From Coemansia sp. RSA 487 (taxonomy: Eukaryota > Kickxellomycota > Kickxellomycetes > Kickxellales > Kickxellaceae): a stretch of DNA of 64,000 nucleotides. Positions 1-11,114 of the stretch are shown in pieces. Every line of letters begins with the position of its first letter. Positions within the stretch are counted from its first letter, which is position 1. Under the pieces are notes generated by a model. The model searched no databases, was not told the origin of the DNA, and saw only the letters and a list, made by a program, of their open reading frames with translations. Made by a program: the position numbers and the translations under genes. The stretch spans positions 53,839 to 117,838 of the forward strand of contig JANBRJ010000051.1 in assembly GCA_027577595.1 (NCBI GenBank), read 5' to 3'.

Positions 1-332
1 TTCTAATAGCTATCTGTGAATCTCTCTTTGGCCTGTCTTCTTTCGCCATATACAAGCAGAGTGGAGGATGGAAATTAGTGCCAATTGCTTACAATATCGA
101 TCTACCCCACAAAAGAGCAACGCGGGCTATGCCTTGCGCTATCTCCTTTCTCCACACCAAACGATAGTATACCACCAATGTGGCTGACCATATGCCACAG
201 AATATAAATGCGCCTGTTGTCTATATCTCCATTATCTCTGTAGCAATCGTACATTTAGCTAATTGTAGGCGAACAAAGAGGACGGCCTAGACTGGATATA
301 TGCTTATATTCTAGCGTATAGCAACGACATTT

Positions 333-369
<37 letters not shown>

Positions 370-2533
370 CACAAGTGTCGCTGGGTGCAGATATTGCTAT
401 ATAAACGTGCACCTTCTCTCCCCCCCCATAGATTGAAGATATTTTAGCGGTTGTTCTGGCTATTTACAATCAAATATACTAAATACAGTGGATGACCATA
501 TGGAATTTCTACTGGTGGGCCATATACAATCATATAGTGCTTAGTAGAAAAAAACAAAGGCAAAAGAGACTCTCTCCAGCCATACTCAACGCTACCTTTA
601 TTGTACGCAATACTAGATCGACCAAAGTGCAAAGATCATAATATTATAGTAGCAACAGGACGCAATAAAACGAAAAAGATATGTATTTTAAAAGAAAGGA
701 TAGCTTGAGAGACAAAAAGAGAAAGAAGCGTGTGTGCGACAAAATACGAGTGGTAAAATATAACCGAAAAGAAAGTGATGCGTTTGTGTATTGTTTTGTT
801 GCACCAGTCACAAAACGCACAAAACGGGTTTGGTTTATTCGCGAACAAGGATATCAAGATCCACTGAAAAGCCGGAAAGCCGGTGTAGCCAAACAGTGTG
901 CAGTGTGTTTGTATTTCCACCAGTATATTGCGTGTTTGTGCGCCACACGTCATCATTTTTTGGTACTTTTGGTAATTGTACAGATCGATTGCAGTGGAAA
1001 AGGTATTGTTATTTAATAAAAAAAACAAAACTAAACCAAAAAAAAGCTAGGGAGAAAACGCGCTATATCTACATCATAACGTTCCAAAGGGACTATAAAA
1101 AGCAACCAGAACTTGAGAACCGGTTAGTACACCTGCAGACCAAAGAAAGTACCATCTTCACGAATCAAGCAAACAAACAAGAAGCAAGGCAGTTAAAGTG
1201 TGTCAGAAATGAATCAGTAATCAACGACTAAATAACAAGCAAATTCTTTATGAATTTGCAGTCTCATACGGCACTTCCTAATGTAGATTCGACAATTCAT
1301 CATTTTTTATCAAAACAGTCTTGGGACTCTTTTATTCACATTTCAGCAGACAAAGAAAAAAAGACTTACAGTAAGCCCCGACGACGTCTTGACTGTGCGT
1401 CAGAATATAAAAAAGTAAATCTATGAAGATACAGAAAAGTTCATGCCTATAATCCCGACAAAACCAGCAAGCAAAGCAAGCACTATATACATATTAGTAA
1501 AAACTGGTTCAGTGTCGCGATGACTGTAGCAACAGCAGTCATTAAAATAATGGCTTGGCAATAGGAGAGATCAGACTTCCATGGAAGGTCTAAAACTAGC
1601 ATCAAGCAGGACCATTACGGTACAAGCTCTTTAGTGGAAACTGCGAATTTCGAATAAACTTCATCATCTCCCTCCCAGAAACGCCAATAAAGTTCAAAGA
1701 TAATATTAGAATTACATACCTTACCGCAGCATACACAGAAAGCTTGACAGGGACTAGTATTGAATCATCGTATATTAACCTAAAGGCAAGCAACATACAG
1801 CAGTAAGCGTAAAGCAGTTAGTACCAAAGCTCAAACTCACGTAAACAATGACACCAAAAAACCCGGTGCTATAGAGAGAGTGTATCAGAAAAAATATACT
1901 GGCAAGTATTACAGGCCCACAGCGAATGGGCCCAAGATAAAGTCATCAGGGTCGATATGAAGTGGATAGAAGAAAAATCAAACATCACATACACTCTACT
2001 GCAATAATGAAGGCAGCAAGATGCTAGACACGTACCATTTACAAGTGAAAAAGCAAAGAGCTAAAAGAATACAGAAAAAGATAAAGAGGCGGAAGAAAGG
2101 GAAACAAGAAGCAAAGGGTCGGAGGGTCACACTTTATACAACTCTGGATCAAGTGATAGACAAAAAAAAGCAGTTTAAAGAGAAAAAAATTTTCCATCAC
2201 TTTTCCCCCAATTTTTTGCATGCCAAAGTAAATCCATCCTCCAGATCAAACCCCAGATCAGCACAGCCATACGAAAAGCGGAGCGTGTTTTGATTTGGGT
2301 TCAGTGCGGCAGATCAGAACACAGCCAGACCATGGCCAGAAATGGAAAAACAAAATAAACAAGCGAGTTTATCAAAATATCAATCAGAAGAAAAAAATGT
2401 ATATGCTTTGAACAGAAGAAAAAGAGAAAGATAGGAGGAGGGGATGTAGATTTGCTCCAAAAGCGATATGTGAGCGAAAAGGAAGACGGAGGCGGAGCTT
2501 CCATTTTTATAGACGAATAAGGAAGGAAGGCAG
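1..2533. other. AT-rich intergenic stretch, no gene seen
   Basis: I see no conserved domain, coding-like codon pattern or RNA gene in this 2.5 kb. The open frames present are short and of random-looking composition. It contains a (TA)n tract at about 335-367. The right-hand end, about 2301-2533, is the expected 3'UTR of VAC8, which is transcribed leftward. Confidence 0.6.
335..367. repeat. (TA)n microsatellite
   Basis: Uninterrupted TA dinucleotide tract of 33 nt in gene-free DNA. Confidence 0.9.
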
Positions 2534-4832
2534 TTAAAACTCGAGTGTATGGACAAGAGAAACAATATCCTGTGCCAGCGACTCAATGCGGGTGTATATC
2601 TCGTCATCGTTCTCGTCCATATCTTCACCGTCGTATGCGTCGCTTCCATACGCCTGGCTGTTCCGCTGCCCGCCGCCACCCACAGTGTACGCGCTGTTGC
2701 GCACGTCACCTTCGGACATCTCGGTGCCCATCGATGCGACCTTTTCGATGTTCGGGATGATCGACGGGTGTGAGATTACCAGCCGCACAAGCTCGGGGGA
2801 GTCGCTCTCCAGCATCAGGGACACGGTCCAGAGCGCTACGGACCGCAGCATCGGCTCCAGTCCAACATCAACAACCAGGAACGACGCCAGGTACGATTGC
2901 AGGCCGCCTGCCGGCTTGTCCCACGCGGCGATCAGCCGGTCGCTTGCCTCCAGCCCTTTGCTTGCAAACGTGCTAATCACCGCGCACGTGTTGCATTGCA
3001 GCTCGTACGAATCCGAACGCGTCAGTGGGATCAACAGCTCCAGGAAGTCGCCTTCCAGGACGTACATCCACAGCGACTCGTCCAGCACAAACACGCTGAG
3101 CGCAGCTACCATCTCACCCATCACAACATCGCTAGTGTTCGGGTCGGCAACCACAGCCCGCATGTGCTCGAAGAGCCCAGCCTCGACGAACGGGGACTTG
3201 TCAGCCTCGTTGTTGGCCACCAGGTTGCGCAGCGCAGACACGACGTGGCATTGGACTTCCTCGTTGTCCGACTGCGTGATCAGTCCGACCAGGGACGGCA
3301 GCACGCCTGAGCTGAGGATCGGCTCCTCGTTCTGTGGGTGGATCGACAGGTTGCGCAGGCACGCCGACACCGATATCACTAGTGGGTCGTACGCCGACTG
3401 GAGCAGCGGAAGGAGCACGTCCAGGCCGCCCTTGTCGACTATAAGCATCTGGTACTGGTCGTCGGACGCCAGATTGCGCAGCGTCAGTATTGCCTGACAT
3501 TGCACCTTGACTGTCGACGTCTCAACGAACCGCAGGAGCGCCTCAACAAGCACCGGTTGCGTCTCCCACAGCAGCCTCCTGCCGCTCTCGTCTACGGCAA
3601 TGTTGCTCAGCGCCGTCGTCGCATAGTATTGCAGCTCCGAGTCCTCCGAGCCCAGAAGCTCGACCAGAACAGGCACCGCACTGGCGCGAATGAGCTGTTG
3701 GCGGTGCTCCGCAGAGTGTGTCATGTTGAGAAGCGCACCAGCAGCGTTCCTCTGTACGCGCACGTCAGACGACCGCGCCAGGTGTGTCAGCGGAAGCAGT
3801 GCGCCGCTGTTGGCTATCCGCATCTTGTTCTCCTCGGCTGTCGCGAGGTTGGTGATGCAACCGACCGAGTTGATCTGTGCATCGATGTTTGGCGACAGCA
3901 TCTGGCGGATGAGAGGCTTGAGCCCGCCCATCCGCACGATAAGCAGCTTGTTTTCCACGTTGACCGCCAGGTTCCCCAGTGCTGCCGATGCGCCGTGCTG
4001 GACGTTGATGTGTTTGGACTGCAGCAGGTGGAGGATGGGCTCCAGAGCCTCGCGTGACACTGGCCGTGTGTCTCTTTCTGAAATCTCACTGAACGCTGTG
4101 GCTGCTGATATTTGCAGGCGATACACATCAGAGTATGCAAGCGTAGATAGTGCCTTGAGCGGCTCACCCTCGTAAAAGTTCACTGATGCGCGCCCTACAC
4201 ATCGCGTTTAAATTAGATGCCATGTTTTGTTGGGGGGGGGGTGATAGATGAAATGCACACATAGTTGGTATGTTAGTATTGGTATCCGACAATTTCATAT
4301 TTCGCCGTTTCTTGGCGGTGTGCACAGACAAAAAATCTGCAAAAAAATGCACGCTGTTTTTTGTCCTGTTGCTTTACTGCTAAACGTTTGTGACAACGAA
4401 ACCACCAAGCGCAGCAATGCAAAAAAAGGCGTAAAACAAGGGTCTCGCACTCGTTAAAACAAGCACCAGAGAGGGGGATGGCAAGAGTACCACTCACTAT
4501 ACCACACGCACTCTTCCCCCTCCTCTGGCGGTTGTTTCGTAGGGTGTCGCGTACTTACGTTCAAATAGGTCGACAAGCATGCCAATGGCTTGTCGTTCCT
4601 CGTCGCTCAAAAGCGGCTCGTCCTCGCGGTTTGACAGGTCGTCTACAGGTGAAAGGAAATAGGTAAGGTGCAATTAGCAACGTAGGCTATTTTGGCAAGC
4701 ATATGTTGTCCACGAATGAACGTGCGCAAAATTCAAACCGGCGCCATCCGCCTATGCTTGCACCATGTCCAGGCACGTACCGTTTGTGCGACAGCATGTC
4801 GTGGCTAGTAGCGATGAACAGATACCGCCCAT
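2534..4832 (-). CDS. VAC8: Vac8-like armadillo-repeat vacuole protein
   Basis: Three exons, complement of 4781-4832, 4559-4642 and 2534-4182, giving 594 aa. Exon 1 encodes MGGICSS followed by further cysteines, the N-myristoylation plus palmitoylation signature of Vac8. Exon 2 encodes the acidic linker. Exon 3 opens with NFYEGEPLKAL and carries armadillo repeats in the yeast order (for example AALGNLAVN, GCITNLAT and GALLNMTHS). The C-terminus is an acidic tail followed by a short helix. Donors are gtacgt and gtaagt, acceptors are TAG and CAG, and all phases agree. In yeast Vac8 is a vacuole-membrane adaptor for vacuole inheritance, nucleus-vacuole junctions, fusion and Cvt autophagy. The 376-nt second intron contains a run of ten G. 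Confidence 0.93.
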
Positions 4833-5945
4833 TCTTTACAACAAATTAGAAAAAGGAAATGAGCGTGTTTAGGATACAATAAAATATAGAAATAGAATAC
4901 ACAGCGTGTGTAGAGGAAAGAGGAGGAGAGAAACCCCCATCCACTGGTTTATAGTGCACAGGAAGGCAAAGGGGGGAAGGTGACGCCTAGCTTCTTTGTG
5001 GAAAATATTGAGCCCAAGAGTTGCTTCCGAAGCTGGAAGGAAGACTGGGCCAAATCGGGAAGAAAGAGATGGGCTTTTTAAGATTAGTAAACGCAAAGAC
5101 AAAACTGGCAGTGGAAACACACGAGCACAAAGCGGTTCGTCCCTGTTTGTGTCTTACAATTGGAAACGCACTCTCTTTCAAAGTCACGCAAAGAGAGATG
5201 GCTCCCCTCTTCTGCTTTCCCAGTCATGTAAGCATTGGGATGACTGGAAGCGATGGCTGGCCAAGGCAGATCGTATGCTTTGCGCTTTGACTGCTCCGGC
5301 TTCCTCTACCCATCGGCTGGCTGTTTTGTTTTTCATCTTGTTTGGACAATGTTCAAACGTAAAAAAAACAGCACGCAAGACAGCTTAAGCCGTCACAGGC
5401 CGTGCGAAAGCAGTTGCATCATCTCCCATGATCGAAGAATGAAGGGACGCTCTGGCGGTCCGCAAACCGTCAACGGAACAGAACAAACCCCGTTGCTGGT
5501 TATACTTGTCTAATGATTGCTGCTGCAGGAAATCTGCAATCAAGAGCAGTGGAGAAAAGAACAGAGGCGTTCCACTCTTCGTTTGCTACAAAGCTGCGTG
5601 CAATGTCGTCGTCTCACACCAATGCGTTATGCCATGGATGCATGCATGTATCCTGTGAAACATGATGCGCTATCTTTTTGACTGGCCATGTGCCACTTTG
5701 GTAATTACAGCTGCTCGTAATATCGCACAGATGGGCGGGCCCATGTTTCCATGGCCACATGAGCTCTTCAAGAACAACAAAGGCTATCACCACACATCGA
5801 TAGAAAATGAGCTAAAGTACTTTATTTTTTATGTTCGAAAATTGATACAAAGAGGAAATGGCTCCAAGAAAAGCGACAATGATGATAAATGATTTTTTCA
5901 CGATAATTACAGTTACGGCTAGAGCAGTATGCCGATATGTGGGTA
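4833..5945. other. Intergenic, VAC8 upstream region and 3' side of the small gene
   Basis: No supported gene. Short frames on both strands lack family similarity or coding-like composition. The part next to 4832 should hold the VAC8 promoter; the part next to 5945 should hold the 3'UTR of the small minus-strand gene. Confidence 0.5.
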
Positions 5946-6263
5946 CTAGACATGTGCCTCGACGGCCTTTGCACGCTTGGCACTGATAGGCACGATCGTT
6001 TTGCGATAGTACACACACCGCTGCATTTCGTTCATCTGCTGCTCACTGGTGTCCTCAGCCTCTTCTTCGTAAGACCGTCCACGCTTGGGTACGTGCTTCC
6101 TCTCAAATGCAAACCCGGATGCTATTGCGTTGAAAGCCGGCGCATGTGTTTGCGTTTGTTGTTGATGCTGTGCAGGCTCGACGCTGTTTGGAACGTAGCA
6201 GCCATGCGCAGCCATGCTCGACAAAAAGGTGCTATCAGCCATGAAATCAATAAACGGTTGCAT
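5946..6263 (-). CDS. Small unknown protein, 105 aa
   Basis: An ATG-initiated frame with coding-like composition that I do not recognise. The N-terminus is hydrophobic/aromatic (MQPFIDFMADSTFLSSM), the middle is Gln/Thr rich, and the C-terminal half is charged with KRGRSYEEE and a basic SAKRAKA segment that could be a nuclear signal. No membrane segment or known domain is visible. The DNA upstream is pyrimidine-rich on the coding strand, as before several other genes here, and then contains E2F-like and CCAAT motifs. An upstream coding exon is possible: a short frame starting MSRK near 6760 could splice to an AG just before the ATG in a compatible phase, but the donor would be poor. Inference: a small, possibly cell-cycle-regulated nuclear protein. 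Confidence 0.45.
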   Translation of the reverse strand: MQPFIDFMADSTFLSSMAAHGCYVPNSVEPAQHQQQTQTHAPAFNAIASGFAFERKHVPKRGRSYEEEAEDTSEQQMNEMQRCVYYRKTIVPISAKRAKAVEAHV

Positions 6264-6739
6264 CAGTGCTGTTGTTTGCTAGCGTTTGTGCTCCAAAGGG
6301 ATGCGGGGGGATAGAGATGGGAAGAGTCGATAACAAAAAAGAATAAAAAAGGGGGAGAAATCGTATGTTGATAGCTTTTATATCTGGTCTTTTATATGAT
6401 AATCTGCAGCTCACGTATATGATCGGTTGGTAACTAACGTACAATAATGGTGATTAGCAAACAACCAGATGGAGAAGAGATAAAAAGGCAAACGAAAAAA
6501 TGTGTGCCTCAGCAGGAGAGAAAAACGTTAGATAAGAAAGGGAGAAGGGAAGGGGGGAAATTGTGGTCTTTTTGCTCTTATTTTATATGAAAAGACTGGA
6601 ATAGCGCAGTCATTGGCAGAGCAGACACAACGAAAGCGTAATCTAAAATCTCCCTTCTTTTTCCAATGGTCGCTTTAATGTACATCCCAGTTTGCCATTG
6701 ACTGAATGCCGCACAAAGCCATGAAAAGAATAATTAACC

Positions 6740-6995
6740 TAGCCGCATTTTTCGCGACATTGCCTGTTTGTTAACAACCCCCATTCGCGTCACCACACCA
6801 AGTAAAAGAATGGCCGGCTTTTTTATGCGCAACACATTTCTGAAGTTTCACACACCTCCTGCGTGCAGTAATTGCCCGCCTTTATTTGGGCTTGTCTCCA
6901 CAGGCGAATTCCATTGGCTGGTGCCCATTTCCCGCCTTTAAATCCAAATTGGGGATAAAGGCTGCCCATTCCGCCCATTGGCTACAGCCAATGCC
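6740..6995. promoter_or_regulatory. CCAAT/E2F-like promoter cluster
   Basis: The stretch contains TTTTTCGCGA (6748-6757), a GCCCGCC block near 6874, CCATTGG (6911-6917, an inverted CCAAT box), TTTCCCGCC (6928-6936, a good match to the E2F consensus TTTSSCGC) and the inverted repeat ATTGGCtacaGCCAAT (6977-6992, back-to-back CCAAT boxes). The density is much higher than in other intergenic DNA here. The only outward-facing candidate target is the small minus-strand gene at 5946-6263, because the rightward neighbour, NOT3, presents its 3' end. Function is inferred from motifs only. Confidence 0.45.
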
Positions 6996-7145
6996 ACTTC
7001 ACTTTCACACTAATTGTGGATATACGTGATTTTATTTGATCAGCAACAGTGAAAATCTGCCAATTCAAGCAAATCAGGGTGTGTGGCTTTGTTCGCATTC
7101 CCTACGATCTGGTTCGCTGACAGGCCACGCCAGGCAGAAGCCACC

Positions 7146-9152
7146 TTACGCAAGCTCGGTGTCTTCCAGATACTTGTACTCGAACCGAAACTCGGACTTT
7201 TTGCGCTGGCACCATGCGCCCTCGTAGTCAAAGTATATGTATGTACCCTGCTCGTAGTCGTCTGTGATGTCGCTGGGCTCCTCGTACCGCTGGAACCACG
7301 TCAGATACTTTTTGTGGAACCGCCACGACTGCCTGTTGAGCTCTTTTGCCGCAAGATACTGCTGATACGTACTTGGCTGGTAGTAGAACGCAAAGAACAG
7401 CGTGTCCAGGTCCAGATGCGCCGCCATTCCCGGGTGCTCGATCACAGGAAGTGCCGTCTGCGGGTAGTAGCCCGGCGTGTTTACCTGCGTCTTCGGTGCT
7501 GTTTTTGGCCGCTCCTGGTCCAGCAGACTCGGGATGCCCTGCAGGCTCAGGTCAACCATCTGCCGCTGCAGATTGCGCACACCCTCGTGATTGGCCGAAA
7601 ACTGGTGCTTTGCCTTCATAAACGTAGCCATAAGATCTGCAAATGCATCTGGCACCTCGCTGTCTTGGAACAGAGTAAAGTACTTTGGTCGTTGCATTGC
7701 TGGCTGGTGCTGCTGCTGCTCATCAGCCGATGGACGCTTGGTCCCCACAGGAGAAGTGCTGGCCCTTGACAGCGCTGCAGCTTTGGCCTCGCCTTGCGTG
7801 CCTGCGTCTGTCGTGCCATTCACTGCTGCGCCCTGACCAACATTCGTAGAAGCTTGCTGTTCTTGAGACGGCGCAATAGCCAGAGACTCATTTGCAGTCT
7901 TCTTTTGCGGGACTGGCGCAGCAATCGTTTTCGTCACTGTGCTTTCGCTTGGCTCCGGTACGCCAACGACAGCAAGCTCACTGTTCTTTGCCGATGCATC
8001 GGTGCTTATCGGCGATACTAGCGATGGCGAGGCCCCTGCTGTGTTTTGGCCAGCAACTGCTGCCCACGGCTGAGCAAGTGCCGACGACTGAGGCTGGGAC
8101 TGTGCGTTCGCCGAAGAAGTGCCTGTTGTTGTGCCTGGTCGCGACGGACTTAATACGCTCTCCTTTACATCAGCCCACGCGTTCTTGGACTCTACCGGTG
8201 CCGGTGGTAATGTTGTCGGGTGGTGAGGTACAATGGTAACAGATGATATCGCTGTTGTTGTCGGCGGTGCAGATGATAGTCCAGGTGACGCCCGCGGCGC
8301 CTTTGCACTCTTACCGCCCAGGACAGATCGTCCAGCCGACAAAGGCTCGGGCTCTGCAGACGCTTCTTTCGTGGTAGGAATGTCCTCCTCGTCGCTCGTG
8401 TCTTGATCATCGTTGTTAAAAGCGTCGTCATCTCCTGGGATCGCAAACAGCGCGTCGTCATCATCCAGCGGCAAATCGTCGTATATGAACTCGTCCTCCA
8501 TAAACTCTTCGTCGTTGTTCTGATCAACATAGTAGTTCACGTCCTCCTGGATCCGCTGCACCTGCTCTGCGGACAAACTCTCGTTCTCTAATAGTCGCTG
8601 TATCCGCTCCAAACGCCCGATATGGAACTTGTGGCGGTCGACGCGCTCCTGCAACCGATGTAACCTATCGACCTTGTTTGCGTCGCGGCGCTTCTTGCCC
8701 ATGGCTCCCTCGATTGTCTCCGCTGTGGCTTCAAGGACGTCAATCTGGGTTGATAAAGAGTCAACGGAATCTACCAGCCAGTTGCACAGATCAAGCTTCT
8801 CCTTCTCCTTTGGGTCGAGTTTCGTCGATTGAAGCAAGCCTTCTTTAGAGTATGCTTTTGTTTTCATCTCCTTTTCGATAGCCTTAAACTTCTCCATCTG
8901 CTTCTCGATGAGTTTCCGATGATGGAGCAGATCCTGCTTGTCCTTGATGTCATTGCTCTGGATCCATGTTTTGATCTGATCTCGTAAGCGTTGCAGTTTT
9001 TTGATCTCCTTCTTCAGATCCGTCTCGTATTTTTCCTTCTGACTGGCATTTGAGGCATTCAATACTTTATCGTAGCAATCCTCAAAGTCTTCGATGCCCT
9101 CTGCAACCTTCTTGAACACACGTTCAATTTCTGCTAACAGTTTTCGCGACAT
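7146..9152 (-). CDS. NOT3: CCR4-NOT complex subunit Not3/Not5
   Basis: Single exon, 668 aa, starting MSRKLLAEIERVFKK. Residues 1-230 are the conserved Not3/Not5 N-terminal coiled-coil domain, with QKEKYETDLKKEIKKLQRLR and a KAYSKEGL element as in human CNOT3. An acidic Asp/Glu segment follows, then a long Ser/Pro/Ala/Gln linker. The C-terminal 130 residues form the NOT box, ending in YFDYEGAWCQRKKSEF and EYKYLED. The protein is a scaffold of the CCR4-NOT deadenylase, acting in mRNA decay, translational monitoring and transcription. Both ends are intact. Fungi may have one or two members (Not3 and Not5 in yeast); which this corresponds to cannot be decided here. Confidence 0.95.
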   Translation of the reverse strand: MSRKLLAEIERVFKKVAEGIEDFEDCYDKVLNASNASQKEKYETDLKKEIKKLQRLRDQIKTWIQSNDIKDKQDLLHHRKLIEKQMEKFKAIEKEMKTKAYSKEGLLQSTKLDPKEKEKLDLCNWLVDSVDSLSTQIDVLEATAETIEGAMGKKRRDANKVDRLHRLQERVDRHKFHIGRLERIQRLLENESLSAEQVQRIQEDVNYYVDQNNDEEFMEDEFIYDDLPLDDDDALFAIPGDDDAFNNDDQDTSDEEDIPTTKEASAEPEPLSAGRSVLGGKSAKAPRASPGLSSAPPTTTAISSVTIVPHHPTTLPPAPVESKNAWADVKESVLSPSRPGTTTGTSSANAQSQPQSSALAQPWAAVAGQNTAGASPSLVSPISTDASAKNSELAVVGVPEPSESTVTKTIAAPVPQKKTANESLAIAPSQEQQASTNVGQGAAVNGTTDAGTQGEAKAAALSRASTSPVGTKRPSADEQQQHQPAMQRPKYFTLFQDSEVPDAFADLMATFMKAKHQFSANHEGVRNLQRQMVDLSLQGIPSLLDQERPKTAPKTQVNTPGYYPQTALPVIEHPGMAAHLDLDTLFFAFYYQPSTYQQYLAAKELNRQSWRFHKKYLTWFQRYEEPSDITDDYEQGTYIYFDYEGAWCQRKKSEFRFEYKYLEDTELA

Positions 9153-11114
9153 TGTTGAACTCGATTCGTAGTAGCCTCCCTTTCCTTCGAATAAGCGATG
9201 CTTGTTTCGGCTGTGTATGATACAGAGAGCACGGTTGCTACAGGTTTTGTTTCGTTATTGCGCATTAGAAGGAAAATAAATTCATAAAACAGAGAATGAA
9301 TAGTTTGCTCGTGGTGGGCAAATGCTTCTTCTTAGTTCTATGTGGCAACAGTCAACGACAAAACGTACAAATTCTACTTGGGAAGGGAAACTGAATTTAA
9401 AATGGGAAAACTCAAGAGCAGCAGATGAGACAGCAGCAAAGCTATTGAGTAAAAAAAAAAGGACTGACAGCGCCTGATATTTTAAAGCAATTATGAAAAG
9501 CACTAGGCGTCAAAGCCGTAGTTTATATCCTTGTTGAAATGCTTTATTTCTTTTCATTCAACGGTCGAAAGGAAGCGCGGTGGTGAAGCTAAATTTGGTT
9601 ATCTTATCGAACCACAGCATCTATGACAAGTAAGTGTGCGAATGTATGTGTGCTTCGGAAATAACCAAAACAAATTGTCCTTCCCACGTAGAATGGAAGG
9701 ATAAAGCCTTTTTTGTTAAAGTACCTTTCTTGCTGATTTGGCCAAGAGCTTCTTTTTTGCTTTCTAGCGAAATTAGAAGAAATAAGAGCTATAGTGTTTG
9801 ACAAGCAAGCCGAAATAAATATAAATATAACGTAAATTAGCGATTAGAAGAGAAAAGGTGGAAAAAGGACTTGCAATTTTTTTGGACAGAAACTTGAGCT
9901 GAAAGCTCAAAAATACGCCTATTTAAAATCGATAATTAACTAAATCTGCAGCTGATCACAAAACAAGATTTATCATCCAACTGCTTGCTGCTTTCTGGAT
10001 CTTGGAGTTTTGCAGATGTGTAGCATCCCGCATTCATCTAGCTAAGTTGTGAATGGACTGGAGCGGAGTAGATGAACTGGGGCGATTGCTTGTCACTGCA
10101 GTGCTGCGGCATACTTTTTGACTCCAATTGCACTTAGCATCAAGGAGAGGCCAATCGACTTGTGCACAATATCTCTTGTGACATTTGACGAACAGCAGCC
10201 TCCTAATTCGCTATCTTAATGGTATGTATATGTGTTGTCACCCTCATCTCCTTTTCTATGGCCTACAGTTTACTATGCATCACATCGTTAGACTGCCTAG
10301 TTGAGTTTTAACAGTTCTTTGTGTGTATGCTGATGATTTGAAGCCAAACAAAATTCCTAAACTCTTTGGTCGGCCCTGAGCAAAGCGGATTTAGAGCCGT
10401 GGGGAAGTGGCAAGAAAACAGACCAAAATATCTCACAACACCAAGAAATTGCAGATACTTGAGCCTCAATCTACAGCTTCTGCTGCAACTACACCGGTGC
10501 AGCAACAGACTGCCAAGCGTAAGCGTGCTGACCGGCAGCGAAAACAAACCTTCATGTGTTGTGTCATATCGTACCAGCTATTACTGATGCCATAAGCGGC
10601 CTTGTACCTTTATCCTTGGCAATGGACATCTCCCAGGAGATCACCCTCTTGCAACAGACTTCTCCTCGGGTTGTTTTAGTGAGGGGATTCGTTTCTAGGG
10701 CAATAGCGTATTTTTTTTACGTGCGCGTGACCTGAAGAGCACAAACCCTTGCAGGTGCTTCCCAATTGACTGTCATGTACGTTCTCTTTTTAGATTTCTG
10801 TTCTATGTAATAAAAAGCAAAATCGTGTCTCTTTGTCCTTCATTTCTTTCCCTTTATCGTTTGAAATAAAGTGAATAGATTGTATATTTGAAATCTTGGA
10901 TATATCCTTTTTATCGCCTTTTCTACTTTCTCCCTTGTTTTTGCTTCCAACGTTTTGAATTCTGAGCTGCCAAAGCACGTTCAGCACATCCATATTCACT
11001 TGGCTTTGCTGTGGCTCTCCCCACCATTTCATCACAGGGGAGGACTTTTTGGATCCACGTAGCTAACTTTCATATAATATACGCATATCTGTTTCATTGG
11101 TAGATGATGCAACT
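9153..11114. other. Long intergenic region between NOT3 and OTU1
   Basis: About 2 kb with no intact gene. It should contain the divergent promoters of NOT3 (leftward) and OTU1 (rightward). Around 10366-10600 composition becomes coding-like over some 200 nt, including a stretch readable as ATTPVQQQTAKRKRADRQRKQ preceded by a possible TTGCAG acceptor, but frames are interrupted. That part may be a gene remnant or an unplaced exon. Confidence 0.5.

Noticed and set aside
681-1231. Overlapping frames of 111 and 146 codons at the left end
   Set aside because: Basic, random-looking sequence in AT-rich DNA without conserved motifs or splice support.
10328-10382. Possible C/D-box snoRNA (TGATGA ... 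CTGA)
   Set aside because: Only a 3-bp terminal stem, no D' or C' box, and too short; likely chance.
11097-11114. TTG start extending OTU1 by six codons
   Set aside because: The ATG at 11115 begins exactly at the ubiquitin-like domain; non-ATG starts are unlikely here. The same reasoning removed upstream starts for PDI (GTG at 55045) and ZWF1 (TTG at 58695).
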